64,000 nt of DNA, taken from positions 51,455,401 through 51,519,400 of the forward strand of contig NC_133529.1 of assembly GCF_048544455.1 (NCBI RefSeq), in the 5' to 3' direction. The notes under the pieces were generated by a model. It worked only from the letters and a program-made list of their open reading frames with translations, was not told where the DNA came from and made no database searches. Origin of the DNA: Silene latifolia (Eukaryota; Streptophyta; Magnoliopsida; Caryophyllales; Caryophyllaceae). Positions 12,237 through 23,170 of the stretch are shown here, piece by piece. Every line of letters starts with the position of its first letter. Positions within the stretch are counted from its first letter, which is position 1. Made by a program: the position numbers and the translations under genes.

Positions 12237-12276
12237 CTCAGGAAGAGGCGCAGCACCTGCTGCGTCTTTTCCTGAG
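12237..12276 (+). promoter_or_regulatory. Palindromic cassette upstream of antisense gene 1
   Basis: GGAAGAGGCGCAGCACC, then TGCTGCGTCTTTTCCTGAG, the same unit as in the LTR (10760-10828) and upstream of antisense gene 2 (16126-16195). It is followed by TCTTTTCTGCG and a weak TATA-like CGATAAACAG at about 12300, with the ATG at 12408. A partial unit lies near 12163. A promoter role is inferred from position. Confidence 0.5.
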
Positions 12277-12407
12277 TGTGTCTTTTCTGCGTAAAAACGC
12301 GATAAACAGAGGGATTCAATTCATTTATTCGAAACAGAAATACCTCAATTTCTCTCTCAAATCTTAACCATTTTTGCCAAAACTTGATCCAAAAGCTTGC
12401 ATTCATC

Positions 12408-15400
12408 ATGACTAATCGAGGTATGTATATCATTCTTGCTTAAACATCCGCATTTGCTTAATTTGGATCGAAAAAAATTAGGGTTTTCAACCCAATTAAT
12501 TCGAAAATTTGGGGCTTTTCCCCCAAATGGATTTGCCTTGTAAAATTGGTATTAGAAACGGATAATTGGTAATATAAGGAACATAACCATGTATTTGTTT
12601 CGAATTTTTGTTGAATTTTGAGCATTTGAGTGAAATTGAGACGGTTTCACAGCTAAACCGTAAATCGCTTCGAAAATAGCCTTATGATTGCCCATTTGCG
12701 ATGAAACTTGATATTTGGGAGTCCTTGGATGATGGGTAAACTATCTACCATCTCGGAATTTTGGTTTGTGACGGCTTTTTCAGGACACCTTTCTAGGGCA
12801 TAATCGCCGTTATAACGAAATGCTGCCGAAATTTCGACTCGAGCCCATGACTAGGCTTCAACTTAGGCTTGACTTGACCCAAATTACCACATGAGTGATC
12901 GGGTTTGTGAGAATACGGCCAAAGATGGCGAGAAAAGAGCGATTTCAGGGCTTCCGAAAGCCCGAAAATCCCTTAACCAAGGCTTGTCGTCATGTGACGC
13001 GGCCTAATTTTACTTTAACGTTGCAGGTGACGAGGCTTCTACGTCCGGGAGAGCTCCCATGGAGATAGACACTGTTGTTGACCCTTCTCATGTTATCGAG
13101 GAGGCTTTGGAGGAGGCTTTCACCGCTGCGGTGATGGCTACCGGTGACGACGTCCAGGAGGAGGAGGCCGTTGAGGAGGATGAGGCCCCGAGGTGGGCCA
13201 ACGTTAGGCGAGGCGGTCGTTAGCTGAGGGGAGCACCCGCGTGGGCTGAGACCCGGTACAGCAGACACTTGCTTTGGGCTGCGGAGGGTCACCTGTCCTA
13301 CAGGACGGTGAAGAGCTTGGTAATCTCGAATTCATTACTCATCTTCTTTCCTTTCATTTGTTTCATTTGCTCATAACCTTTCAAATTTCATTCAAAACTA
13401 AAGATAGCTTTGTTTCAAATCACAATAGGAGGCCGGGAACATCAGGTCATTTTCGGGTTACACGACGGCGATGGAGTGTTACGAGAGGCTTTCGGCGGAG
13501 GAGCGCGCCATGATCGATCATGGAGCGTTTGGCGCCTTGGTGCAGGCTTGGAGGGATATCGTGAAGAGGAAGCTGCGGGTTAACCTTAGCCTGGTTCGCG
13601 CTTTCTTGGACCGATTCTGGGATACGACTTCCACTTTTCACATGCCTTTTGGTGAGGTGGGAGTCACGTTGGAGGACTACGACATGATCTCGGGGCAAGT
13701 GTGGGATCGAGGTGTGGAGTGGCGGAGAGCGCCATGAGGGTGGACTCGGCCGAGGCTAGGAGGTTGATCGGGTGGAACTTGTCGCCGAAGGTCACATTCG
13801 GTCTGGTTTGGTGCCTAGTTCCTATGTCCGAGACTACTTTGCGGGGAAGACCCCGGCGCGGGTGGTGATTGACGGGAGAGAGATGGCTCCTCCTCCTGTC
13901 TGGTGAGCGGAGGGCTCGTTTGTGGCTTTGGTGGTTTTTCTGTCTTGATCTACCTCGGAGACAAGGGAGAGAGGTTGTCGACGAAGCTTCTTCCTTTCCT
14001 TTCTGACCTGAGCTCCCTAGGACGTTGGGACTGGGTCACTGCTGGTTTCGCGGTCCTCATCCGCTTCATGAGGGCCATGGTTCGTCCGGAGTTGATGGAG
14101 AAGGGGACTTCTCCTGGTGTTGTCGGCCCTGGACTACTGTTGGAGGTATCAACCTTCATTTAGACTAAAAAAATCAATTCTTTTCCTTATCAAATTACAA
14201 AAGATCATTTATGACTATCTTGCTTCATAGGCGTGGGTGTACTCCTACTTTCCGAGCCTCTCGCCCAAGAGAACGGAGCCGCTGGAGAAGGCCTATCCCG
14301 TCGTGAGGGATTGGGTGATGTGTTGGACGAGGAGCAAGCGTTCCTCTCACGGTGTCTACCGACGGGACGTGAACGCTCTTCAGCTGGACAGCGTCAGTAT
14401 CTCACTTGTAGTCATTTTGCTTCTTCATTGCTTTTAACAGATCATAAGAATGATTCCTTGTTTGTCTTGTCCAGACGGTGCCCAGGCCTTGGGCGGAGTA
14501 CGCTGGAGCGCCTCCTTTTGTGGCTGAGGTCCTTCGACCTAGGAGCTCGAGCCGGCTGCTGTTGAGGACGTCGATGGGTCCTGTGTAGTACTTGGGCGAG
14601 CGTTTGGCTCGTCAGTGCTCTCGGGATGTCTTGACGGTTCCCATCGATCCTCCTAGGACGATGTTGGGAGCCTCTCGAGGTGAGAGGGAGGCCGATTTGG
14701 CTGGCGTTGGTGGTGACGCCCTCCTTCTTCCTGGTGAGGACTACTCGGCGTTCCTCTACGGGAGGTTGGCGTACTGGCCGGTGGTGGTGAGCATCTTACA
14801 CTTCTTTATTTTGCTGATTTTGAGAATACGATGAAAGATCATCGATTAATGAGAAACATTTGACTTTGCAGGAGGTTGAGGCGGCGGGCATCGAGCCCCC
14901 AGAGTACCTCGAGACCCTCGAGTACACTGACGCGACCGGGAGGACGACGATCTCCGAGCTGCGTGACTTTGACGTGGCTGTGACGGATGCTGGTCCGGAT
15001 GATTGGCAGCATCTGATTCGGAGGGTGAGCCTCTAATTCGCATGGTTTCTTGTGTAAGAACACATTTGATTGAACTTATCCAATTATTGAGAACTTCTTC
15101 TTGAAAATGCAGGTCGCGCCGTCTCGGTTTGTGGCGTTATGGAGGCTGACCAACCGGCTGCGAGCTACTGCCATCCAGGCACTTATCGGCGGTCTAGGCC
15201 GTCAGGTATGAACCTTACGTCCATTTCTTTTTTGAATTTTGATTTTCCAACTTTATAATTGCTTGAGATGATTGACATGAGCCAATTTTATTGCTTGCAG
15301 AGGGATCGTGAGCTGGAGCGAGAGCTGACCCAGTCTCGGGAGGAGACAGCTCGCTTGTTGAGGGAGCTCGAGGTTCGCGATACCGAGGTTGCTTCTCTCA

Positions 15401-15438
15401 AGGCGAGAGTTGCGGAGCTAGAGGGCGACCGACAGTAG
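12408..15438 (+). pseudogene. Antisense gene 1: plant mobile domain-like, eight exons, decayed
   Basis: Lies antisense to gag-pol between integrase and the 3' LTR. Likely exons: 12408-12420, 13027-13319, 13429-14145, 14231-14392, 14475-14786, 14872-15024, 15113-15205 and 15301-15438. All junctions are GT-AG, and all introns but the first fall between codons. Exon 3 has TFHMPFGEVGVTLEDYDMIS, the hallmark of the plant mobile domain (PF10536-type), then YLGDKGERLST; exon 4 has AWVYSYFPSL and exon 5 YLGER. The last exon is a Glu/Arg/Leu-rich coiled coil. Breaks: in-frame TAG in exon 2 (about 13220) and exon 5 (just before YLGER), and frame changes in exon 3 between about 13690 and 13910. The domain is known from MAIL1/MAIN-type plant proteins and from transposons; its role in this element is unknown. 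The exon model is mine, by eye. Confidence 0.75.
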
Positions 15439-16125
15439 TTTGCTTTGTTGTTGTTTATTTTGCACACTTGTACATTTTTGGAACTATATTTTGGACATTT
15501 TGGACTTTGTTTGGGGCTCGAGCCCCCACTTTGTTGTACATTTCCCTTTTTTTGGTTGTATATATGATGGCCTGAGGGCCTTTGCTGCTGGGTTGCGTTG
15601 CTTGTACCTGCAGGTTAGCTTTGAACAGGTTTGGTAGATGACGAATTATGCCGTCATGCTGCCGAAATTTACATAGAAATCATGTAGAACATACATTTGT
15701 ATATACGGCTTAAATTAGCGCAAAACGAATGACTCAAAAGAATGCAACAAATGCAAAAGAAAGTGCCAAAAATGCAACAAATTTGCCGGAAATGACCGGA
15801 TGGTAGGGAGGGTTACCCCCAAAAAAATGAAAAAAATAAAAATCTATAAGTTAGAAATGAAAATGATTAAAAGAAATAAATAAAAATAAAGGAAATAGAA
15901 ATAAATTACGTATAAAATGAAAATTATTTCCTAAAATGAAAATATACAGGTGTGTTAAAATGACGAAAATGCTGATATTGCCTCGAAATGCGTGTCCGCG
16001 GATTTAGGAAGCACGAAATATGGCAATTTTCACGTATTTACCAAAATAATAACCCGTAGGAATAGGAAATTATTCGCCGAGGAATTTAAGAACGATCCAA
16101 CGCGGAAAATCACAGAAACCTTGCT
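15439..16125. other. Spacer between the two antisense genes
   Basis: 3' flank of antisense gene 1 and upstream region of antisense gene 2. It includes an A-rich stretch (about 15820-15930) and no recognisable coding sequence. TTTGGGGCTCGAGCCCCCA at about 15510-15530 is a short hairpin about 80 bases after the stop codon of gene 1; whether it serves 3'-end formation is unknown. Confidence 0.5.
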
Positions 16126-16195
16126 GAGGAAGAGGCGCAGCATGAGCTGCGTCCCTTTGAAGAGGCGCAGCAGGTGTTGCGCCTGTTTCCAGGCG
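16126..16195 (+). promoter_or_regulatory. Palindromic cassette upstream of antisense gene 2
   Basis: Two units, AGAGGCGCAGCATGAGCTGCG and AGAGGCGCAGCAGGTGTTGCG, then CCTGTTTCCAGGCGTGTCTG. Spacing and flanks match the LTR block at 10760-10828 and 32590-32660 (paired units, then TGTTCCCAGG-GTG). A TATA box follows about 40 bases downstream. Confidence 0.6.
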
Positions 16196-16232
16196 TGTCT
16201 GTTCTGGCAGATTTTAGGAAAACGGATTTTAG

Positions 16233-16240
16233 TATAAATA
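16233..16240 (+). promoter_or_regulatory. TATA box of antisense gene 2
   Basis: TTTTAGTATAAATAGAGACG. The core is the same as the LTR TATA context on the minus strand (AGTATAAATAGGAG at 32490-32497). The predicted start codon lies 86 bases downstream, a normal plant 5' UTR distance. Confidence 0.65.
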
Positions 16241-16325
16241 GAGACGTCGATAGAGCTTTTAATCACACAATTCTTCCGTCGCTTCTTCGTCTTATTACAT
16301 AAAATTCTCAAAATCATCACTCATC

Positions 16326-17901
16326 ATGAATACTTTGGAGATTCGCCTAAAAGAGTGGACCAACGAGTTTTCCAACATGGAGAAACACGATATGGGCGCT
16401 TATAATCTTGGATCTTTGTTGAGTTTGAAGCTTATCAAGGTTGTCAAACCGTTCTTAGACGCTTGTCTTGATTATTGGGACACGAATTATCATGTTTTTG
16501 CTTTCCCTGGAGGTGACATTTCCCCATTCCCTGAAGAAATTGCTGCGATCGGTGGGTGGGACCCAAAACACTTGCCTGCTATTCCTTCTACTTCACAAGG
16601 GTATAAGAACAAATTCAGATACTTTCTTTGGTTGACAAGGCTTGAGGTGGACCGTTTAGTGACCTCAAAAGGAGTGCGAATGTTGGACTTCATTGACCGA
16701 TTCATTAACAGGGCCGACCGCACCATTTCTTATGTTGCTAGGCGAAGGGCATTCGGATTTTGCTTGTTGCATGTGTATGTCCTTCAAGGGCATGTTGATG
16801 AAGACTTGAGAGGTGATCCTCGTCTCCTGGGCCTAGTTGAGCAAATGGAGCTGCGCAGGAGCCCAGCTTGTTTATATTTAGGAGAGATCCTATTGGGCTT
16901 GGATAATAGGAAAGCCAATCGCGACCTACCGTACTTGGGGAGTCCCATTATTCTGCAGGTAAAAGAACACATTTCTTTTTTTCCTTCTTTTTTTTCTTTC
17001 TTTTCTCTTTTTTTTTTTGTCTTCTTTTTTTTTTTCGTTTTTTTTGTTTTTTGTTTTCTTCGTTTTTTTGTTTTTTGTTTTCTCTTTTTTTTGTTTGTTT
17101 TGTTCTAATACCCGCTTTTGGTAGGTGTGGCTTATGGAGCGTCTTCGATTGATCGAGCCCCCAGTTCATGTTCCTTCTTATCATGCTCGTTCGATTGTTA
17201 TGAGGACCAGGCTATACATGGTGGACTTCACTCGGGTTTGCAATTATTGGGAGAATAAACTGAAGAGTGATGACGGCCCTTTGATTAGGTGGATTGTACC
17301 ACGGTTGCACCTCAAATCTGTCACTGGAGCATCTTCCTTGGATCTTACCCGATCTGTGCGTATTCCTGGCTTGGAGTTCATGGTATGCATCTTCCCAGAG
17401 AGGTTGATGAGACAAGTTGGAATGAAGCAGATGATCCCGAAGCTCGACATTGTCCCGCAGACTGTCGTGGCGCTTACTACTGATTGTCGAAGGGAGTGGG
17501 CTATTAAATGGGCTCAAAGAAATGTATGGTTCTTGAACTCTTCTGCTAATGCTTTATGGGTGTCGGACACTTATCTGCGATGGAGGAAAGCTACTACTCC
17601 GGAAGAGCGCGAGAGATTGAGGAAGCGCGAGCCTGTTGACTACAAGGTGCGCGAGGTGGAAAAGGAGAAAGAGAAGCATCTGACTGAGGGAGAGGAGGAA
17701 GCCGGGTTTCGAGTTGTTCATCCTTCGAAGAGACCGAAGACCTCTCCTGTCGTGGAGATGGTGATTGACAAGAATGGTAAGTCTAGGCCTCGAGAAAGAC
17801 CATTGGTGATTAGGTCCGAAGTGGCGCAAGAGCGTCTGGCTCGAGGTCGTGACAAGAAATATGACAAGAATGACAAGGGCAAAGGGAAGATGGAGGAATA
17901 G
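16326..17901 (+). CDS. Antisense gene 2: two-exon extra-ORF protein of the Ogre-like element
   Basis: Exon 1 16326-16958 (211 codons), GT-AG intron 16959-17124, exon 2 17125-17901 (258 codons and stop); the join is in phase. No stop or frameshift is seen, giving a 469-residue protein. The N-terminal half has conserved-looking aromatic and acidic blocks (DYWDTNYHVFAFP, RRAFGFCLLHVYV, LRRSPACLYLGEILLGL). The second half continues with RLYMVDFTRVCNYWENKL and RREWAIKWAQRN. The last ~100 residues are charged, with Lys/Arg clusters (REVEKEKEKH, RPKTSP, KGKGKMEE) that could hold a nuclear signal and coiled coil. It resembles uncharacterised plant proteins that accompany Ogre/Tat elements (DUF7745-like, from memory). 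Function unknown. It has its own TATA box and ends tail-to-tail with integrase, 540 bases away. Confidence 0.75.
16959..17124 (+). other. T-rich intron of antisense gene 2
   Basis: 166 bp, CTGCAG|GTAAAA to TTTTGGTAG|GTGTGG. Mostly T with a few C and G, a typical plant U-rich intron but extreme in its T runs. On the minus strand, in the element's genomic RNA, it is a long A/G-rich stretch. Reading through it gives a false run of Phe. Confidence 0.8.
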
Positions 17902-18439
17902 CCCAAGTCTTTATTATTATTTATTATTATTATTATTGTAATAAGAAGGTGGGGTTTTTAGAATCCTAGCCTATTTTTATTTTTATTATGTAGCGTATTA
18001 TTATTATTAGAAATGAATGAAATAAAAAAGGTTAATTGGTTATGAAACCGTTGTGATTTTCTATTTATTATTTTTGTCGAAATCCAATGCAATGCAAATG
18101 TTCTTCTATTTACATTTTGAAATTAAATGGGTTGTATCCTGTGAAGGATTGCCTACGTATTCATTAAGAAAATGAAATGAAACCCTTGCGCGTAGTTCGA
18201 GTAAATGTAAAAGAATAATTGTTCTAAGCAAGAGCTTGTGATGAACGTAGAAAATAAGCATGAGCTTTTTACTTACTCTTAAGGTGCAAATTTAGTTTAT
18301 TTGATGATATGAGGATGACAAGATGTCAAAAATGCAAGAGCAGAGTGACATTAGCTTATTTCAGCTTGGCCAGGGGCCGTTTATTTAGTGCCACAAGAGC
18401 GACACGTGAGGTTACGCGAGGCGCGTTTTTTTTCCTATT
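17902..18439. other. Convergent spacer between antisense gene 2 and integrase
   Basis: 540 bp between the stop codon of the plus-strand gene (17901) and the minus-strand stop of integrase (18440). It contains a TTA microsatellite (about 17911-17938) and AT-rich DNA with AATGAATGAAATAAA that could serve plus-strand polyadenylation. No gene. Confidence 0.55.
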
Positions 18440-18519
18440 CTAGGCATAATACCGCTTTAGTTGGTAAAGGTTTGTCGGGTTGGCAAATTCATTCTCATCT
18501 ACACTAGTAGAAAAAACAC

Positions 18520-18760
18520 CTATTGCGTCAGGCAATTTACGTCAGTTCTACAAAAACTGACGCAAAAAGTACTTAGTTTTGGCGGGAATCCATTTTTGCC
18601 CTATAGTCATACTTTTGCGTCGAGTTCTTATAAGCAATCGACGTATATAATGCGTCGGTTCTCAGCAAAACCGATGTATTTGATCAAATACATCAGTTAT
18701 GTTACTAAACCGACTTATTTGATATTATGTTTTTGCATCCATTGTACCTAAAGCCGATGC
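18520..18760. repeat. Left subterminal repeats of the CACTA element
   Basis: Repeated, often paired, TTGCGTCAG, ACTGACGCAAAA, TGCGTCGG and CCGATG variants just inside the terminal repeat. In the CACTA superfamily such arrays are transposase-binding sites; here that is an inference. Confidence 0.75.
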
Positions 18761-20328
18761 TAATGATATTAATTAAAAAAAAATTACTAAACCCTCATTA
18801 TTATACACTGAGAACAATAAGACATCCCCACACCAACCACGTCCTTCCCTCGCTTCTCATGGATTCTCCCTAATTCTACTCCGTCACCACCACACGACTG
18901 CCTCCCTACACCAATAACTCCCTCCCTCACATCTTCGTCACCACCACACGACTGCACAAAGAAGTCAAGAACAATACGGTAAAGTTATTAAACCAACAGA
19001 GTCACTTCTTTCGCAATTGGTTTGATTAGTGCAAAAGGAAAAGTGGCGATGACGATAAAGATGGCCGCATTCCAGTTTCAAGTAAGATCTTCTAATTTGG
19101 GATTAATTGTAATTTCTTGCATTATTTTGTGAACATGATAAGAATTGGGGGTTAGGGTTTTGTTTTTTTGTTTTGATTGATTCAATCAAGCTATAGATTT
19201 AATACGAAATTTTGTTTTTTTGTTTTGATTGATTCAATCAAGCTATAGATTCAATCTAGACAAGGCTATTGCTTCATCAAAAGAGTGTGATTTCCAGGTT
19301 TTTTCTATCAAGTCTTTTATTCGCACTTCGCAAACTATTTTGACCTTCAATTTTATTAGCTTTAGTGTTTGCAGGGTTTGACGAATTAATTTCATACAGA
19401 TAAAATGGCATCCTTTTCTCCTTAATCATTCTGCCCCTAAAGAGGGTGTGAATAAGAGAGATTTTTAGAGATGAAGTTTGGTTCTCGTTCGAGCAGAGAT
19501 AATTGCATGAATGACAGATGTACCTCTCTTTAGACTCCAATTTATGAAATATTTTGTATTTGCACAGTTGCGTCTTAGATTTGTGGCGAAATCATATTAT
19601 TTCTTGAGTTGCAGGTATACATGGGTCTTGGTCTTGAGTACAACATTGATGACCTAACGTAAGAGAATTAGGTGTTGAATTTTGGTTACCTTGATTGACA
19701 CAATTAAAGGTTAGTATAACATCAATAATGGAACGGAGTGTGTGAGTCGGATTGTGAAGTTTGTTGTTTTGTTTTTGTTTATACTATATTCCGTCTTATT
19801 TTGTACGGTGCTGTATGCATCTAGTTCATTATTTGAATGTATTTTTCGTTGTTTCATAATACTAGATTATTATGTATACTAAGCACACTCGTCATCCATA
19901 ACCACCATTAACATTGTAAAAAATAGTAAGCAAGGTTTCAGATTTTTGTAAATCTGTGAATTTGTCTTTGAGTTATTATTGTTGGATTGTCAAATAGACG
20001 CTTATGCATGTGTGCTTTAGAGCTAGGAGCTAGCTGCATCTTGCTTCATACAACATAATCGAAGTATTGTTCATTAAATCAACAACAATGGACCTTTGAA
20101 TATAACTGAATACTCAAATTAGTTTGTGTGTTTATCAACTCATTGCATTCTGGTGTTGTTCCTATTTGATTTGTTCTGACTCATATTTGTGCAAATGGGG
20201 GTGAAGTATTCCTATTTGATTCGCAGGCATCATAGGCAAAATGTTATTTTTCTTTGTGTTTGTACACAAGTCCAGCTAAGAGTTTTCACATTTTTGTCTA
20301 TATGATGATAAACTAATAGACGACTAGT
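18761..20328. other. CACTA interior, left part
   Basis: No protein recognised. 18840-19130 looks like a plant 5' UTR and splice region: CT-rich leader, then a GT site after GTTTCAA at about 19083. A 42-bp segment containing GATTGATTCAATCAAGC is repeated directly at 19158-19199 and 19210-19251. It may be further captured gene sequence, source unknown. Confidence 0.4.
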
Positions 20329-20839
20329 GAGCCTAAGGGAGTGCTCATCTCCAATGAGACTGTTGTCACTGTTGTATCAGGCATTAATTTCTCATTGAAG
20401 AGCATCAATGAAGAGGTATGTTCACTCTCCAAAGTTATCCACCGTAAATATTGTAAAAGCGCTAGATCACTATAAGACGGTCTTACTCAAAACTTCTCTT
20501 GTTCTAATTTCCCTGCCTTTTGTAATGATGTGAATTCACAGCCAAGGCAAACTGACAGGTATCTGTCATACCTTCCCCTAGCACATATATTTGATCGAGT
20601 AGTCGAGGAATTATTCATCTCAACTGGTGCTTCAATTGGCTATTGGCGCGGGGTAAGCGAAATCTTAACTCAAAAATTTACTTTTTCCTTCCTAAATATT
20701 TAGGTTGATCTCACATATGAAACTGTCGCACATAAGACTCGCAGAAACCTTAAAGCCATTATTCATGAAATGTGGAGTTTTCTGTACTTTGATAACTGAT
20801 TGTTTGTTCAGGATGTTAAGTGTTATCTCAAGACTTTTT
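20329..20839 (+). pseudogene. Captured exons of a long-chain acyl-CoA synthetase gene
   Basis: Exon a 20329-20415 encodes EPKGVLISNETVV and ends at a GT donor. Exon b 20542-20652, after a CAG acceptor, encodes YLSYLPLAHIFDRVVEELF and GASIGYWRG, then a GTAAGC donor. A third acceptor near 20810 is followed by codons for DVK. Order, phase and wording match the AMP-forming region of plant LACS enzymes, which activate fatty acids with CoA; the SYLPLAHIFDRV block is distinctive. Only about 70 residues remain readable and the third exon soon hits stops. Introns are kept, so the capture was from genomic DNA. It cannot make an enzyme. Confidence 0.85.
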
Positions 20840-22825
20840 AATGTGATGAGGTTTCGTGAATATCTTGAGCCATTTCACTTTATTCCTGCGTTACAAATAC
20901 ATCTCGAGAAGAAAACCCACACTTTAAGGAGTTATCGATACAATTCTAGTACTACTCATCTGTTTAAGCTTCTGATGCTTTGTTGTCTGACTCTCAGGTT
21001 TAATGGAAAAGATCAAGTCATGTGGTACCGTGAAACGTACATTATTCAATCTCGCCTACTCCTAGTAAGTAAATCTCTCCTTGCAAATTTATCGTACTGA
21101 GATATGCAATTTATGTTCCCCTCACTATATTGTTCCGATACGTATCTTCCCATATCCCCTGTATCCGTGTCAGACAGTCAATGATCATCCAACAAACACT
21201 TATGAAGACTAGACATGAGCATAGTGAGCATAAATGACCAAAAGAATCGTTATTATTTTTGTTTTTTAATAATATGTTTTCGAAATATTTATAATATGAA
21301 GACTAGGCAGGGGAGTGGGAGTGGGAGTGCAGAGCCCTACAAATAAGAACATTTTTTAGAAGTGATTTTTAGTTCATTTGACTAGCCGGAATAGTTTTAG
21401 TGGCTGCTCTGTGGAGTTGTTGCGTACCTTCTATGTGAAGTTGAATAAAGATTAGGCTGCCAGAATGGAAGGTTTACTCCTTTTCACTCTTAGTAGGCTA
21501 TAAAATGAGTAGAATACTTGTTTACTTCCTATCTTTTTAATTTTACTACTAATAAAAGGCAATCTAGAGGTCAAAGCTTTTAATTTTGCCGTTTTCCGAT
21601 ACTTTTCATTTCTTTTGCAGCTGTCAAAGGAATTCGCCGTGTGATGCGGGGTCAAGACTGTATTTTTGATGTCTAGAGATCATGGCAACATTCTTCTGCC
21701 TTTCTTTTGATCAGCCCAACACCTATCACAAATTTGTTTATGTATATTTGATGGCAGGTTTGATATACTAGCACCGTGTCATTGATTTGATTACCTTTGA
21801 TTAAAATACCTCTCACAAAGAATAAAAAGTAAACAAATGACCGAGAGTAAGGGAGTACTATTTATTTTATTCTATTTGCTCGTCTCTAATGGCATACTTC
21901 TCCATATAGCAGCATAGAATTAGGTGGATATTCATTTGGTAAGCGAGCTATCTAATATGCTGTTGATCAGCCTATTGTCAATGTTTTCTTTATATGTGAT
22001 ATCATATTATGGTTTCATATATACGGTCGCTTCATACAAGCTACGCGGTATTTTGTTTTACCGTCTTGTCTGCGATTGTAATCTGCCGGTATTATTGGAG
22101 CAGCGATAAAAAAGATTGGCTAACCCTTACTAAAGAGTGACTTAACATTGCAAAAAATTTTAGGACTATGTTGCTCCTACACTATAATTTTGTATACTGT
22201 TGCCATTGTTTTACTTCAACATCCTAACCTTATACGGAATGTGAATGTGGGAACGACAACCTTTGTTTCACTATACATGATACTTTGTGTAAGCAATCAT
22301 TTATGTTATAACTCATTGTAGCCTCAACATCCTTACCTTCATTGAATGTCGACGGCATAGTCCTTATTTCTTTGTTTTTCGTTCGCTTTTTCTTGCAGCA
22401 TTGCAACTCTGATAATTAGCTCAAGGGTGTTATCAAATATGTGTTCAGAGAAGTTTTGCGGACACCGAATTTGACTGAAGGAAGCTCTCAACTATGCTTT
22501 TGATCATCCCAGAACTTGTCAATCTTTTAGTGGGGTTTGTGGCATCGAGTTTGGATTGATATAGTTTTATGTAAGTTTACTAGATCTTTAGAGAATATTT
22601 TGTATAGATTAGCTTAGTAACTAAGACGTTTGTGGGATTATTGTACTTTGGATTGTATTTGGAACGTTGTTGGGTTGAATAAAATGTGATGTTGTTTTAC
22701 ATGTGATGTATTAGTGGTTGCTTGGATTTTTTGTTGCAGGTTTTTAAGTTTATATATTCGGATTGTGAGTTTTATGTAATTTCTGCAACAAATTTTTATA
22801 TATAAAAAAAAGCATTAATAAATTG
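20840..22825. other. CACTA interior, right part
   Basis: AT-rich sequence with gene-like texture (possible acceptors and a 131-residue ORF at 20705-21100 that overlaps the captured LACS exon), but no protein I can name. It may be decayed LACS introns and exons or other captured DNA. Confidence 0.35.
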
Positions 22826-23170
22826 TGTCGGTTCTGGAAAGAAATGATGCAAATGAGAAAAATGAATTGGCCCTAAAACAAAATATCAATTGCATCAGTT
22901 ATGATAACAAATGACGCAAAAACTAAAGAAAATACATCAGTTCTTTAAAGAACTGACGCAAATAATAAAGAAAATACATCAGTTATGATATCAATTGCGT
23001 CAGTTTTTAAAACACAACTGACGCAAATGGTGTTTTTTGTGTCAGTTTTTAAAGCACAACCGACGCAAGTGTTGAACTTTTTGCGTCGGTTCCACAACTG
23101 ACGCATATCAAATACGACCCCTCGATATACGTCAGGCCACAACCGACGCAAAAGGGCCTCTAGAACTGAC
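22826..23170. repeat. Right subterminal repeats of the CACTA element
   Basis: Dense alternating copies of ACTGACGCAAA and TGCGTCAGTT spaced about 20-40 bases, many as facing pairs (for example TTGCGTCAGTTTTTAAAAC followed by ACAACTGACGCAAA). The array is more regular than the left end. Confidence 0.8.

Noticed and set aside
13447..15063. Several minus-strand ORFs (13447-13698, 13950-14159, 14839-15063)
   Set aside because: Shadows of the GC-rich exons of antisense gene 1.
16948..17184. Lys-rich minus-strand ORF and the Phe-rich extension of the plus ORF
   Set aside because: Both are produced by the T-rich intron 16959-17124.
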